DNA of 64,000 nt from Pseudoscleropodium purum. Lineage: Eukaryota; Streptophyta; Bryopsida; Hypnales; Brachytheciaceae. Of this stretch, positions 12,461-25,004 are shown one piece after another (positions within the stretch are counted from its first letter, which is position 1; every line of letters begins with the position of its first letter). The stretch lies in the NCBI GenBank assembly GCA_963969395.1, contig OZ017800.1, forward strand, positions 18,136,479-18,200,478, given 5' to 3'. Under the pieces are notes generated by a model. The model was given only the letters and a program-made list of their open reading frames with translations, had not been told where the DNA came from and did no database searches. A program made the position numbers and the translations under genes.

Positions 12461-13416
12461 AGTTTTGGTGTTAGTAGATTTAGACCTTTTTACAAGTACA
12501 TTAGTAATTTGAACTCTCAAATCTTCTATTTCTTCTACTAACTTATTTAACAAATTAGCTTTAGTATCCTTAACTTTAGGTACTCCTAATATCACTACTA
12601 TAGATGGGGGAGGATAAGTTTTAATTTGTGTAGGTTGATGGGTGGATATTTGCATTCCTAGTTGTGAATCCATCATATCTGATGGATACAAACTAGGGTC
12701 AATAGTACCCAATTGTTCTTCTCCAATTCTAGCTTCTTCATATTGTTTGGCATATTGTACCGCGGTAGCTAGATCTCTAGGGTTCTTTTCTTTTATTGCA
12801 ATTTTAAATTCTGGAGGATATAATCCTCCCACAAAAATTCCGATTAATATGCATCTGGAATCCCATGACTTGTCCACCGTTGTAAAATATATTCCATTCT
12901 ATTGCAGTAATTATTTACACTTTCCCCTATTACCATTCTTATAGTTCTTAATCGTTCTTGAAAACTTTCTCTAAAAGCTAATGGCCTAAACCTTGTTTGG
13001 AATGCTTCTCTCAGTGCATCGCAAGTTAGGAATGGACCATTAGTTTGGTACCATTCATGGGCAATGCCAATTAGTGTGGCAAAAAAAGTAGTAAGATAAC
13101 TAGCCTCATGGATCATGTTGATTGCACAAACTATGCTAAACCGATTCAAATGATAATCGAAATCTGAACCCACTTGACTAGTATATTGTGGCAAATTGAC
13201 CAAGTTTAATGGACGTGGGTGTGCCATACTGTAATCTTCTAACCAAATACTATCTTCTAATTTTGATGGTCTAACTTCTAAATCTAAAGTATTGGATAAT
13301 ATTGGTATAGGTTGATATGGTATTTGGGGTGAAGGTTGATAAGGTCCCAAATTTGGTTGATATGGTGGGGTTTGGAAACTAAAAGGGTTAATAGTTTTGT
13401 TATAATTATAATTCAA
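12392..13416 (-). pseudogene. Ty3/gypsy gag polyprotein fragment (capsid plus zinc knuckle)
   Basis: Two overlapping frames (13416-12844 and 12877-12392) together encode a retrotransposon gag capsid domain (Retrotrans_gag type). Characteristic pieces are AHEWYQTNGPFLTCDALREA, FQTRFRPLAFRESFQERLRT and YCNRMEYILQRW, followed in the second frame by FVGGLYPPEFKIAI and a coiled, acidic stretch. The second frame ends with CTNCQGYGHLPSEC, a CX2CX4HX4C nucleocapsid knuckle. A frameshift near 12.85 kb separates the two halves. The N-terminal part is Pro/Gln/Tyr-rich. Gag would form the cytoplasmic virus-like particle of the element. Confidence 0.85.
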
Positions 13417-14300
13417 AAACTATCCAGTAGGTGTTTCCAAATGTAGTGGTGATTTAGGTAGATCTGAGTTAATAAAATTTGTAGTAGAATTTATTATATT
13501 TTCATGAATAGGAGTTAAATAGGTTTCTAATGTTTCTACCACACTTCGACCATTTTGATTCCACGTATTTCTCAACTATTGAGAGAGGATAGCATTGGAT
13601 TAAAAAGGTTGTAGACTTGGTGAGAGAAATAAATATTCTATAGGAGTGAGTGTTGGTATACTAGTTGGAATTCTTCGGAGACTTTCTAGGGAATAAACTA
13701 GTGTTTGATTAACAATCGATTCAGTAATTGCTGTAATAGCACGTTCTATTATATCTAATGAAGAAGCAATGACTTCATTAGGTGTTCTTTGTTGTACACC
13801 GTCATCCTTTGCATATCTTTTAAGTCCTAAAAGTATTGTAGAACTAATCTCAAAGTCAATATCAAATTCCGGTATTTCACTTTGAGTTTCGTTCTATTGT
13901 GAATTTGTGACTAAATTCCAAAATTGTCTTACTGACTTCAAGGTACTTGCTTCTATTGGGCTAGAAGGAATTATGATATAAGGAAGTCTTGGAGGCCACA
14001 AACAAGGATTTATATAAATGGAGAGATTTCTCCTATGTCTTGGTTTACCCCAATCTGCTATTTTCCGTGCAGCCTCTTTTAGTAGTCAATCTGAAGCAAA
14101 ACCTGGGACACACTAGGGACACGTTATCATATACTTTGCAGTAATGTGTTTCTAATATTCACAAGTTATCCCTCTCGATTCGACTTAGGTTCTTATACTT
14201 AGATCTTTGTGGTATGACAAATGATATGGGTTAATGTCCTATAGTCTCAGGTAGTTGAAATTAGTTGGGCAAACCAAACTATACGATGGACTTGAGGGAT

Positions 14301-14687
14301 TTATTGATTTTTACACATAAAATCTGGAATAAGTGGAGTTATTGTTGGATTCATGGGGCCATAAGTGAAAATATATATTCTATTTAAAATTTGAGTACCA
14401 GTCCAAATAGCATATGCTTTAGGAATTTCACTTCTGGTTTGTGATTTCAATTTTCCGTATTGGCTAATCAAGTAATGGAGGGAAAAATCAAAAATCAATT
14501 CTCCACTTTTCACAACAAACCCTTTTTGGGGTTCAAGTTTTCCCCAGATTTTAGTGAAAATAACTCTTTTTATATCTAGAGGTAATTGGTTTATTCTCTC
14601 TTTCAATTCCTTATCTTTTATATGGGTTCCATCTAATTGGAATCCTTGCCCAAAATATGCATTTTTATATAAGCAATAAAGGGCCAT
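14301..14687 (-). pseudogene. Retroelement ORF of unknown function upstream of gag
   Basis: A 128-codon frame follows the zinc-knuckle ORF in the same orientation and precedes gag by about 0.9 kb. It has a balanced amino-acid composition with Trp, Tyr and Gly (for example IWGKLEPQKGFVV and PKAYAIWTGTQIL), unlike translated AT-rich junk, so it probably descends from a real protein. I do not recognise the domain. Similar sense continues further upstream with stops. An additional ORF before gag is a known feature of some Tat-lineage Ty3/gypsy elements. Confidence 0.45.
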
Positions 14688-15021
14688 AAAAAGACAAGGT
14701 CCTGAATAATAGTCTTCTATAATTTCTGGTGTTTCTCAAGGAAACAAGTATCCCATTTTGATTCATCTAAGTAAAAATGTTTTATTCAATTTAATACAAA
14801 TTTTCTCTAAATTCCCTAATTTCACATTGAGATGGGTGAAAATAAATTAATGTGTTAACAACGGTTTTAAGTTGGAGCAATCTATCTATAGGTATTTCAG
14901 GTTTTCCTAGATGGTGCAATCTCTTGACTATAATCTCAAAATCTAAGTCGTAGGAAATTCAAGATGATTTTGGAATTATTGGTTTAGAAATGGAACTAGG
15001 TCTATTAGAACAAGTAGAATA

Positions 15022-15378
15022 TTAGAAAAAAGTGGGTGTATGTGGTTTTCCTTTTGTACTATCAAAAGCTTGTTTCTTGAAACAAATTTTCTTTATATGT
15101 ACACTTTCCCCACACCAATGACAACGGTTTCCCTCTCTAAGACCTTGTATTTTCCCCTTGATATAAGATCTACTTTCTTTGAAGGTTATGCTTTTAAAGG
15201 TTGAGGTAAATGACTTTAATGGGGTAGGTGTACAATTATTGTTTAAGAATGTTTCTAAAGGTATGGGTCTATTGTAACGAATTGTTGTAGGTGTTGGTTC
15301 TACTTTACTCTTTTTGGAAAAAATGTCTACTATAACTTCGTCTATAATTTCTTGACTTATTTTTGTACATTGACGCAT
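15022..15378 (-). pseudogene. Retroelement ORF with a CCHC zinc knuckle, upstream of gag
   Basis: A 118-codon frame lies between the primer-binding site and gag. Near its C-terminal end it contains CHWCGESVHIKKIC, a standard CX2CX4HX4C zinc knuckle, flanked by basic residues; the rest is Lys/Thr/Pro-rich. A nucleocapsid-type knuckle this far upstream of the main gag is unusual. It may belong to an extra ORF1-type protein, as known in Tat/Ogre-lineage elements, or to an older nested element. No complete start is recognised. Confidence 0.5.
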
Positions 15379-15667
15379 TTCAAAATATCTCTCATAATAC
15401 CTAAAAGTGATTTTCTAATTTTATGGTAATAAACATCCCTACCCTTTTTTTTGTTCCTATAAGGTTTTTTTCATAATTCAAATTTCAATGTTTAAGGAAA
15501 ATTTAAAATGGAAAATACATGTCATTCTATTTTAGTTTGGTATTCTAAAATAGAAGATACATATTTTATTTTTCATGTATTATTTTCCAAAACGTTTGAA
15601 AAATTGAATTTGAAAAACTATAAATGGTATTCTATTTTACATCTTAGCCATTGTTAGCCAAGACCTT

Positions 15668-15685
15668 TTCCCGGCAACGGTGCCA
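15668..15685 (-). promoter_or_regulatory. Reverse-transcription primer-binding site
   Basis: The minus strand reads TGGCACCGTTGCCGGGAA directly inside the LTR edge, after a three-base TTT spacer. This is one base away from the TGGCGCCGTTGCCGGGGA type of site widely seen in plant Ty3/gypsy (Athila-like) elements and attributed to a tRNA-Asp primer. Position and sequence together fix the 5' end and orientation of the element. Confidence 0.8.
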
Positions 15686-15688
15686 AAA

Positions 15689-15911
15689 TGTAACATAGAT
15701 TTTTTCTATTCACAAAACCCAAGAGAACTAGTATAGGGGGGGTATTTTGTAAGGAAAGATCAAATAGTCTAGCATTTGCATGACTAAGGTCACTTGATTT
15801 TGGATTTTGAATTCTTATTTGTATATTTTGGATTGGTTTTAAAGAAATGAAATCCAAAGTTTGATCCTAATGTCAATTTTCTCAGTTCAAATACCAATGC
15901 TATTATATAGA
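15689..15911 (-). repeat. LTR of the Ty3/gypsy element, inner edge and promoter
   Basis: On the minus strand the LTR ends ...TGTTACA at 15689, three bases before the primer-binding site, which matches the usual CA end of an LTR. A TATA-type box (TATATAA) lies at 15909-15903 on the same strand, placing transcription start near 15.88 kb and leaving about 190 bases of R-U5. The outer edge cannot be set because the partner LTR is absent; the LTR could extend well to the right, even into the motif tract from 16.25 kb. Confidence 0.6.
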
Positions 15912-16249
15912 CCCAATGTATAGTGTCCCAGTCCTGCTTACTGTGTGGCTCAAGTCAAATCTCACGTCAATTTGTAGGGTATGGTCTATTTGCTTTTGTA
16001 TGCTCTAGCCACTTAATATATTCATATAAATATTTATTCATATTTATACAATATCATAAACAATTAAATTATTTTCTATTCCACTTGTCTACATAATTTT
16101 ACCTAGTAATGCTCTTTTTAGTAATTTTGTTTATATAATGTATTTCTTTTTATACTTCTACCTCACACTAATTCAAGGAAAGGAATTTTATTCTTTCCTA
16201 TTATTTTATTTTATCTTCTCTTTAACCTTGACGCTCAATCTTTCTCAAA

Positions 16250-18410
16250 GTCAAATTGTTTTGATTCTTTAATTAACCTTGGTAGTTGGGTCAATTAGCC
16301 TTAATGGAAGACTACACAATTTTGGTCCAAAGTTCCTATAGCCATTTACTGTCCAATTTCTATGGTACAATCAACTTGCTACCTACGAGTAACTACACAG
16401 TCAACTTGACCTTCACTGTAAACTTAACAATTAAATCGTATTGGTGTTTCTAATGACACATCTCAACTATTCACATACTCTATATAGGTCTTGACCAATT
16501 TTACCAAATTCCAAACATATAATTTGAACATGGAACCAATTTTAGTATGTTATGAAAATAATTTTAATATCACATGTAAATTTGTTAACTTACTTTGTCT
16601 ACTAATTCAATTGCAACTAGACCTTACTACATAATTGTATCGCCTAATGTCAATTAGACTTAATTAGTTTAGATACTTGACACGTATGTAAATCTATTAG
16701 ACTCAACATTTGTTGTAATTAATTCTAGCAATATGAATTCAAATGGAATCCATTCCAACAATTAGACTTGGTCAATTATTTGAATTACACATTGCACACA
16801 CATTTATGGTCAATTAGACGCTTACCAATTTCAAAATGTTGTTAGACAAGTTGCATATAGAATCACAATGAAATTCAATTAATAACTTAATCTAATAATC
16901 CTCACATGCATATGCTTACACATAGGCTATCCATTAGACTACAAATATATTAACACAATTGAACAATCCAGCTTACATAACGATGCATTAAACAATTTTA
17001 GAATTCCAATTCCGCATCTAATTCATATTGACTTACAATTGGCAAACCAGTTTCACATATCATCAAATTGACTTGACTCAATTTCTACTTACTTACAACG
17101 AGCGGATGTCAATTAGACAATAAAATTTGAATTCTTTTAGACATTCAATTGATTCCACACAAGCATCTCAATTTAGCATTTTATTCATAGAATTCCTATT
17201 GACATATACTGTCAGATGGACAACATACGAACTCCAACCACTCATCTATTTGACTCTTGCAATTCTAATGCGGTAGATCCTTATATATTCACATAAACAT
17301 TCGCATGTACTCACAACTAGTTGTTCAATTTACAATTTTACACATCTAGTACATGCAATAATATCAATTAGCTAGTTCTCTCAAGATGGAATGCTTAGCC
17401 AACCTAACCGTAATTCAATATCAAATTACATACTCAATCTAGTGGTCGATTAGACTTCACCACTAAGCATAATTGATTCTCATCTTATAAATTTAAATGG
17501 AATTTTTTCCATCAACTAGAAATTGTCCATTACTCAAATTACCACAATATTCTCACCACTCTGGTCAATTAACATGTCTAAACTTCAAGATGCTAATAGA
17601 CCAACTCAAAATAGCATCAGAGACTTAACATTAATAAAAATTTACAACATAATCAAATGAGTTGATTCAATCATTTAACTCCTACTCGCTACACAACCTT
17701 GTTGAATTGACCTCCAACGACTCCATAGCAATAAGGTTGCGCGTTTACACAACTGAACTTTGGAAACTTTACTCACATGGTATTTTCCTCTCAAGCAATT
17801 TGACTTAAATTCACAATTTACCTACCTAATCATACTACTCAAACATCTGTGAGACTTATGAACTTCCTCTTTTTCAATTAGACAAACTCTTATTCCTCTC
17901 TCATGAACTTACACACACATAAACAATTTAGACAATGGACAATCCATATTCAATTATCACAACCAATTAATTTGACCAAACTTTTCCATTGCAAATACAT
18001 ACAGTCAACTAGACCAGTATTGCACATATATACAAACTACTCTTCCAGTCAAATAGACTCGGATCTCCTACCCAAACCAAGTCACACATTCAATCTCTCA
18101 CGCCATTAGACAATAATTCAGCGCTTACTTGCAAATTGAGACAATTAGTCAATTAGACAATAACACTCACACAATCAAGTTGTAGCTCACAGCTAATAAA
18201 TACACACTTTCTCTCCTTGTTATCTTGCAATCAACCAGACTGACACTTCTACAAATACACGTAGTTACATTATGGTCCACTTGATTGTAATTCAAACTCA
18301 CACATAGACAACTGGACCACCTGTTAACAAACTTCACACAATAGGCTCACACAACAAAGAGCAATTAGACAATTTACAAAAGCTTCAATTTCAATTACAA
18401 TTACAATTAA
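16250..18410. repeat. Tract of a degenerate GTCAATTAGAC motif, more than 20 occurrences
   Basis: The motif (G)TCAATTAGAC or shorter forms of it recurs through 2.1 kb, for example near 16650, 16810, 17110, 17450, 17875, 18105, 18150 and 18365, with related GTCAACTAGACC and GTCAAATAGAC forms near 18005 and 18050. It is a partial palindrome around AATT. Intervening DNA is not obviously periodic and no gene is present. The tract begins about 0.5 kb outside the known inner edge of the gypsy LTR, so it may be the outer part of that LTR, or an independent repeat. Confidence 0.55.
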
Positions 18411-18429
18411 AGCATGAGAATAAGATGTG

Positions 18430-19220
18430 TCATACAACTTGGGTATGAACTAAGAAAAAAGAAAATAGACTTTTGGACTTATAGTCCCCAAAATGGAAGA
18501 CAACTATTCATAGTGAAAGTCACCATGTTCATTTGACCCTTTCTAAATCCTATCAATTCAATCCTTTCTAAATCTTTCTAATTGCATCCTTTCCATTCTA
18601 AAATAAATTCTACAATGCTAATTAACTTGGAAATGTGAATGGATCAAATTGATGGTTCTATTTACACTTCAAAGTTAAATGGACTAAGAAAAACAAAAAT
18701 TGAAGGTTGACAATCAACTAATTAGACTTATTTGCAAGGCAATTTCATTGTAAATTTATAGCAATACTTTTGAAGTCTTGGTCTATGCTTTTCAACTTTC
18801 ATTGGCATGGAACCTCGATTTTGTTCAATTGGTGAGAGCCACTTCTTTAATGAAGACGCTTAGTTTGAAACTTAAACCTATGTGTCTTAGATTTCAAAGT
18901 TTAGGATATAAGTATGTTACAAATATTATTGTGATCCAGCAAAATCAACAATACTATATGTGATGACATTCTCAAGTCTTTTTCTTCTTGAGCATGTATC
19001 CAATCCACACTTATTCTATGTGATTTTGATTTTGTAATTTTCACAGGGGATATTTTGATATGGTAATCATTTAGTTTTTGGAAGCATTCATGTTCTTATT
19101 TGGATGCATTGCCTTCCCATGTTCCATGTTAGGTATATGATCAAGGCAATCATGGAGGCTTATATATAAAGGAGGACCTCATGTTCCACATTTACAACAA
19201 CAATTTTTGGGTGAAAAATA
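18430..19220. other. AT-rich DNA, nothing recognised
   Basis: Only one short frame (18778-18963) is open and it has no recognisable domain. No repeats with clear ends were found before the fold-back element at 19221. Confidence 0.55.
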
Positions 19221-19442
19221 CACTACAAGAGAAAGGGGTGTTTTAAATGAGTTTTAAAGTATAGTCTTAGACATAAGATTATAAATAATGACCTTTAAGG
19301 AGATTTTCAACAAAACTTTACTAAACACACATGTATTTCTAATAATTTTTTACTAAAAACCTCCTTAAAGGTCATTAATTATAATCTTATGTTTAGGACT
19401 ATACTTAAAAATTCACTTAAAACATCCCTTTTTCTTGTAGTG
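19221..19442. mobile_element. CACTA-type MITE with ATA target duplication
   Basis: The two ends are CACTACAAGAGAAAGGGGTG and, read from the other side, CACTACAAGAAAAAGGGATG. Complementarity continues for roughly 85 bases on each side, so the 222-bp unit can fold almost entirely into one hairpin. Both flanks carry ATA (19218-19220 and 19443-19445), the 3-bp target duplication expected of CACTA/EnSpm elements. It has no coding capacity and would need a transposase supplied in trans. Confidence 0.92.
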
Positions 19443-22400
19443 ATATTGCATCTTCTTTAGGCTAGTTTACATGGGTGATTGCAAAAAAAAACTTGTCTTT
19501 TTTGGCTCAAAATGGCCTTATTTCTGCAATATTGTGACTTTTGGAATAATTTTTTTTAAATGCAATAAAATATGGATAATTTGTAAAGCATTTGTAATAG
19601 TGAATGTGAGAAAATTAAGACCTAGAAAAATTTATCTCTAAAAGTTATACACAACAAAAGAGACCTAGAAAAATGCATGAAAATAGATGCTTTGGAATCT
19701 GATTTTTAGAAAATAGTAAAAAAATTCAAAAAATTCAAAGAAAAAATCCGTTTTTCTAATCTTCTCTATGGTCCCATGTAAGCAAAAAAATCATCATAAA
19801 TTTTTTTCCCCTTTTCACAGTACTTCTACAAACAGTGTCCACTTTCAATCCATATGCAACCCTTACATTGGGTTCTTTGCCAAAAATCTCATTAGATGTC
19901 TTTATATGTTAGCCCATCTACAACATGGAAAAACCTTGGCTTCAGAATCGCATTTTTGGTCCTCAAATGGGACTAAGAACCCCCAAAACAACTAAGGTAG
20001 ATACTTGATTGGGGCCACCTTAAAAATAGTAAATTATTTTTAAGAAAATTGAAAAAATTACCAAATGTCTAGATCAACAACACGCATCTTTCTTGCAAAT
20101 TTAAGCTAAAATAAACTTAAACTGCAAAAGTCATGAGGAAAAACACCTCCAAAGAAACTGAGGGGACACACAAAAAGGACAAGTATCTCTTGCAAAGTTG
20201 CAATCACCCATGCTTCCAATATCTTCTACAAGCTTTCCAGTTACCAACATTGATATAAAAAAAGCCAAGTACTGGAATGCATTTGAATCCATATTTTAAT
20301 TCATTGTTTTGTGTGGCCACAACCACAATTTTGAACACATTTTATACATTGTTCTATTTTCAATGTTGGTGGTGTTTGACTTTTATTGGGCTGCAAACTT
20401 TATTCTTGTTTTTGGGATATAATAATAATTTAAATTCTTTGCTTTTGGATGGAGCACCAAAGTTGAATCCTTACTATACAAGAATTGTGAGAATCCCTTG
20501 TAGGAATGTATAATTATTTAAAGGGATGAAAAAAACAATGGTTTTATTTACTTGAGACATATTTGTGTTCATACATTTTTCAAAATTTGAATGCATGTCT
20601 GTATAGGGATTTAATTCCTAAATACTTGCAATACAATATTTTTTTGAAATTTATACAATTATAGCACATGTACGCATTAAAGTCTCTAAAAGTTATAGTA
20701 TATGTTCTTAATTCCATAAAAACTCATTACAAATCTTGTTTCAAAATGATCATTTAAGTAGAAACTATTGTATGAGCACAAAGTATACTAGAAATAAAGT
20801 TCTTCCAAAGCTATTGAATTGCCCTTCTACTTTGAAAAACACTTGGCATAAAAACATTCAAATTTGAAATTTGAATAAATAAAATAGATACAACAAAAAT
20901 GAAAACTTGAACACAAAAATTATAGGGTTCAACGTAAATGTAGTGCAATTATAAAGGAAGATCATGCAAATAGTACATGCATTTATGAAATTGTGTATTT
21001 GGTCAAGTTTGTAGTATACATTTAGGATGCACTAAGGTCTCATCTCTAAACTTGGAGCTTCAAAGGGGTGCTATCTAAACTCTAAACTAAAAAGAAGGCA
21101 AATTTGTGCATTTGACTAGCTTGCATGCAATCAAGTCTTGTTGCCATTCCAAAAATTTATATAAATTGAATAAGATTTCAAATGAAATTTTGAATAAGGA
21201 ACAAAGTAGGGATGAAATAGGAGGTGATATCTCTTGGCCTTTAGGATAACTCTATTTCTCTTTACTTTCATGAAAATTTGGATACATTCTAAATCTTGTA
21301 AATTTTATCTTCATTTGCTTCAAATATCCTATATACAAATTTTATATGTAAATCCCTGTACCTCAAACTAGAATAATTTGTTAGTACTATTATAGTATTG
21401 TAGTATAAAATATATCACCCATTATTGAGTGTCTTACAAAAACTTTTGTAGCATTTCATTTTTGTTTATAAGATAAAACAAACACAAATTACACTCTTTT
21501 TAGTAGATTTTGCTTTCAGGTGATTACCAATTTGTTTGGATGTTGGTCCAATTGTCCAAAATACCTCACAAACAATGGATAAATTTTTTTTTAAATTTAA
21601 GTTTGAGGTCTAATTCGAGACCTTATTTTCAAATGTCTTAAACTACAAGGGTTGCATTTTAGATCTATACAAGTCTTGAACTAAGTTTGAACTACTCCAT
21701 TCTAAAAATGCCAAATTATTAGAATATTGCCAATTTAACAAAATCAAAGTTTTTATATTCCCATAGGTGTAAAATAGAACTTGCAATTTTAGATATAACC
21801 CACCTACCATGTTAAGCACCACATTTAAATAAGATAGAATTTTGTCAATTTGGTGCAAGAAATTCATTGGGGTCTTAAATCTTTATATGTTTTGGATTTT
21901 ATATATATATTTATTTATTTTTATATTCCTATGAACATACCATAAGTACTTTGAATATTTAGACATGGATGATAAACTAAAAAGTTTTTATAGATAATGT
22001 TTTGTTCAAATAAATTTTCATACATCCAATATAGTATTGAAAATTTTAAAAGGCAACCCTCAATTATAACCAATTTGTGAATTAAATAAGGTACTGGAAA
22101 TGAGATTAATAATGCATTTGCACTAAAGTATAAGCATAAACTAGCAAAAATTCAAAAAAAGATTTTGGCTTTAGAAGATTAAACTTTTAATTGATGTAAA
22201 GCTCAATCCTTTAGAGAGTGAACATCTAGTGTAGCGGAAAATGAACATTTTAACCCTCTAAAAATCTATAGTTTTAAAATGGGTTTCTTAAGATTTGGGG
22301 TAGATTCCAATATCATCAAATTTTATTATGAAACTCTTTTTGAAGGTAAGGGTATGTACAAGATTTATAGGAATAATAAAAAAAAATTGGTATTTGAGAG

Positions 22401-24246
22401 AAAAAATTATGCATTCCTAAGCACAAAATGTTTGATCTAGGGTAACAAAAAAAGATGCATAAGTTCAATTTTTTTCCTCGTAGAATGTATTTATGTCTAT
22501 ATAGAAGTACATAATCAAAGTATCAATCAGATTGACTTTTAAGAGTTCAATATGAGACTCTAGACAAATAGGTTCTTTATGTAAGCCAAATATTTAGAGT
22601 GATTGGATTAAATTTTTTTCTCTAAATTAAAAGTTTTAATTTGTTCTATTTAGGTTAGTGATGTGAATGTTATGAAGAGTCTTGTTTTTTGGGCTACATC
22701 AATGCATCTTCCTGAAAAAATAATTTATAGAGTTTGTGTTGAACTCAATTTTCATAGTAAAAACAAACATCTATAGGATGTAGATTACTTGCAATAAAGA
22801 ATTCCTATGTTATGATTGACATGCTTCAATTAAGTTTTAGAACTATTAAAAACTGAATTTTTTCTTTTTAACAATTTTCTCTTATTTAACAATTTTCTTA
22901 AGGACGAGTATTATTAGTTTTTTTAAACTAAATTTGTTTTTTTGATTACCAAATTAATTTTCTACAATGAAGATTTAAACCTCAAAACTTTTCTATACTA
23001 CTAAAATTTTCAATTAAAGGGATTTAACCCCTAAAGTGTCTTGACTATGCTTTCGGCAAAAATGCTCCAAAATTGCCATCTCTTTTACAAGTTTCAAAAT
23101 TTAGAAAAAAAACATTTTTGGACACATGTAACCAAATGATCTTGTATTACACTAGTTTGAAAAGATGTGGTAAGAATTTCAAAAATTTCCACTATGTAGA
23201 TTGCAAGATATTAGCATTTGAAGTGACAAAAATCATTTTTTTGTCCCTTTGAAAAACCAAGCAGCTGAACTTCACAAGGTCACATTTGTATGAAAAAATA
23301 TTCAAAATTATTGAAATTCTTTGGATTCATTCTTCAAGGAATGTTGGCTACATGCTTGAAATTTTTTTGATCATTTGAAATTGTACAACGTATAGGAAAA
23401 AAAGAGTGAGTAGAAAGATGTAGAGAATGGTTCAAAATACTAAATTATAAACAATTTGTTTATGAAATTGAAAGATGGAAATCCCAATGGTTGTAATGTT
23501 GTAATAAACAATATTCACCTAATGTTTTTATTTTTTTTCCTAAAATATTGAAAATTGAGTTCAATAAGAGACTTCAAAGTTTATTTTGGGGTAGAGAATC
23601 CATAATTGCCCGCAAACTAAAATACCTCATAATTTTTTATTCATTAATCAAAATAGAATGATTCAAATATTTTAATGTACATATAAATCTAGATAACCAA
23701 TTTCAAATATGGTTTTTTGAAGAAAGTAATTTTTTCAGATTTGCCCAAACTACCCGAGTTGAGAAACAAACTACATATTAAGCTATAACTTTTGACTTGT
23801 ATTTCCAAATGTCCCGATCTTTAGTGCACATGAAAGATATTCTTTGTCCACACTTTCCATCAAAATTTGAGCCAAAAACATGAAAATCTCTAGTCACATG
23901 CACCTGCCCAAAATTTCTATGTTGCCAAAAAACATAGTTTGAACCTGTAGGGGTTAATGTTTAAATTCATAGTATTACAAGGGGCAAAAAAACCCTTCAT
24001 TTTAAATTAAGCTTGAACAGTCATAGTTTACCATCTCCATGGCTAAAGTGTCTAAAATTTTTTCCTCACATTCATGACCAAGTCTAATTCAATATTATAT
24101 ATTGAATATAGAATTAAAATAGTTTTTTCCATTATAGTCCTTTGCACTAATAAGAATAGCAATTTTGAAGTGATATTTGGTAAATAAAGTAGCTTATCCT
24201 ATTACCAATAGTTAAACTAATACCTCCCAAATGTAGGACACTTGTT
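19443..24246. other. AT-rich intergenic DNA with anonymous dispersed repeat segments
   Basis: No genes are recognised in 4.8 kb. Parts look related to other places in the window: about 19.62-20.0 kb resembles the reverse complement of 49.6-49.95 kb (shared ACCTAGAAAAA(A)TTTATCTCTAAA and GATTTTTAGAAAATA-type pieces). A short TTAACCCCTAAA motif at 23024-23035 and a partial one at 23948 recur elsewhere. These are probably fragments of an old, non-coding part of a dispersed element. Confidence 0.5.
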
Positions 24247-24549
24247 GATTCTAGAAGGAGAAATTATAACACAAGTACATGCCTTAACTTCAATTATTGT
24301 GAAGTTAAGACATGCAATATAGTTATAGATTCTCACTCTAGAATCATTAAAATCACTAGGAGCATATTCTTCCTTTTGCGAAGCTACATTTCATTGGTAG
24401 AATCTACCCTATAATTTAGAATCTACTCTACATGCATTTTTCTAAATTCTAGGGCCAATTTTGGCGATTTAAAATGTTGTGTACATAAGCTTCCAATGAT
24501 TTTAGAATAAGCTCCTAGTGATTTCAAAATATGCTCCTAGTGATTTTAA
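24247..24549. repeat. Two adjacent fold-back repeats
   Basis: Bases 24247-24345 form an imperfect palindrome (GATTCTAGAAGGAGAA... against GATTCTAGAGTGAGAA... from the other side) with a core stem CTTAACTTCA and a short loop. Immediately next, ATTAAAATCACTAGGAGCAT (starting about 24345) reappears inverted at 24526-24549, with a further direct copy of CTCCTAGTGATTT just before it. These look like two small MITE-type elements side by side. No target duplications could be assigned. Confidence 0.6.
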
Positions 24550-25004
24550 TAGTAGGAAATGGTCAACTCAAGGTAAATTTTGCCTTGTGTACGGTCATAG
24601 GATTCGCCCCATGGCTTCTTACAGGGCGGAATCTGCCCTTAGTAGATCATTCCTTAGTGTAGTGACAACCATACATTTGAGTGGTATTAGATTAGCGGTT
24701 GGTACTGGATACATCTACCTTATAAGTCATGAACCTTTAGGGGTTTAAAAAGCTTAGGGTATGTCCACACCTAACATTAAGCTACCATTGTTTAGCTAAG
24801 GATGGAGTGAGAATTTCCAGTACATTCCTACTTATGTTCTTTAGTATCCTATGAACCTATGTAGCACATGATGTGGTGTTTGGTTAAGACTAGTCTTATA
24901 GCCATTTATGATTTGCAATTTTGGGTTCACTACTACCAAAATCATTCATAACTAGAACTTTCAATCTTTTGAATATGTAGATTTGAAGAATTTTAAAGCA
25001 ATCT

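Larger units (their letters stand above)
7938..15911 (-). mobile_element. Decayed Ty3/gypsy LTR retrotransposon, 3' part missing
   Basis: Read on the minus strand, the order is LTR edge with TATA box, primer-binding site, two ORFs upstream of gag, gag with zinc knuckles, aspartic protease, a long linker, and reverse transcriptase ending in the region that follows the catalytic palm. Protease before reverse transcriptase, together with the wording of the RT motifs, places it in Ty3/gypsy, probably the non-chromovirus Tat/Athila side. Every domain carries in-frame stops or frameshifts, so the copy is dead. No integrase and no second LTR starting TGTAACATAG were found toward 1-7.9 kb, so the 3' half is lost or unrecognisable. 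Confidence 0.85.
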
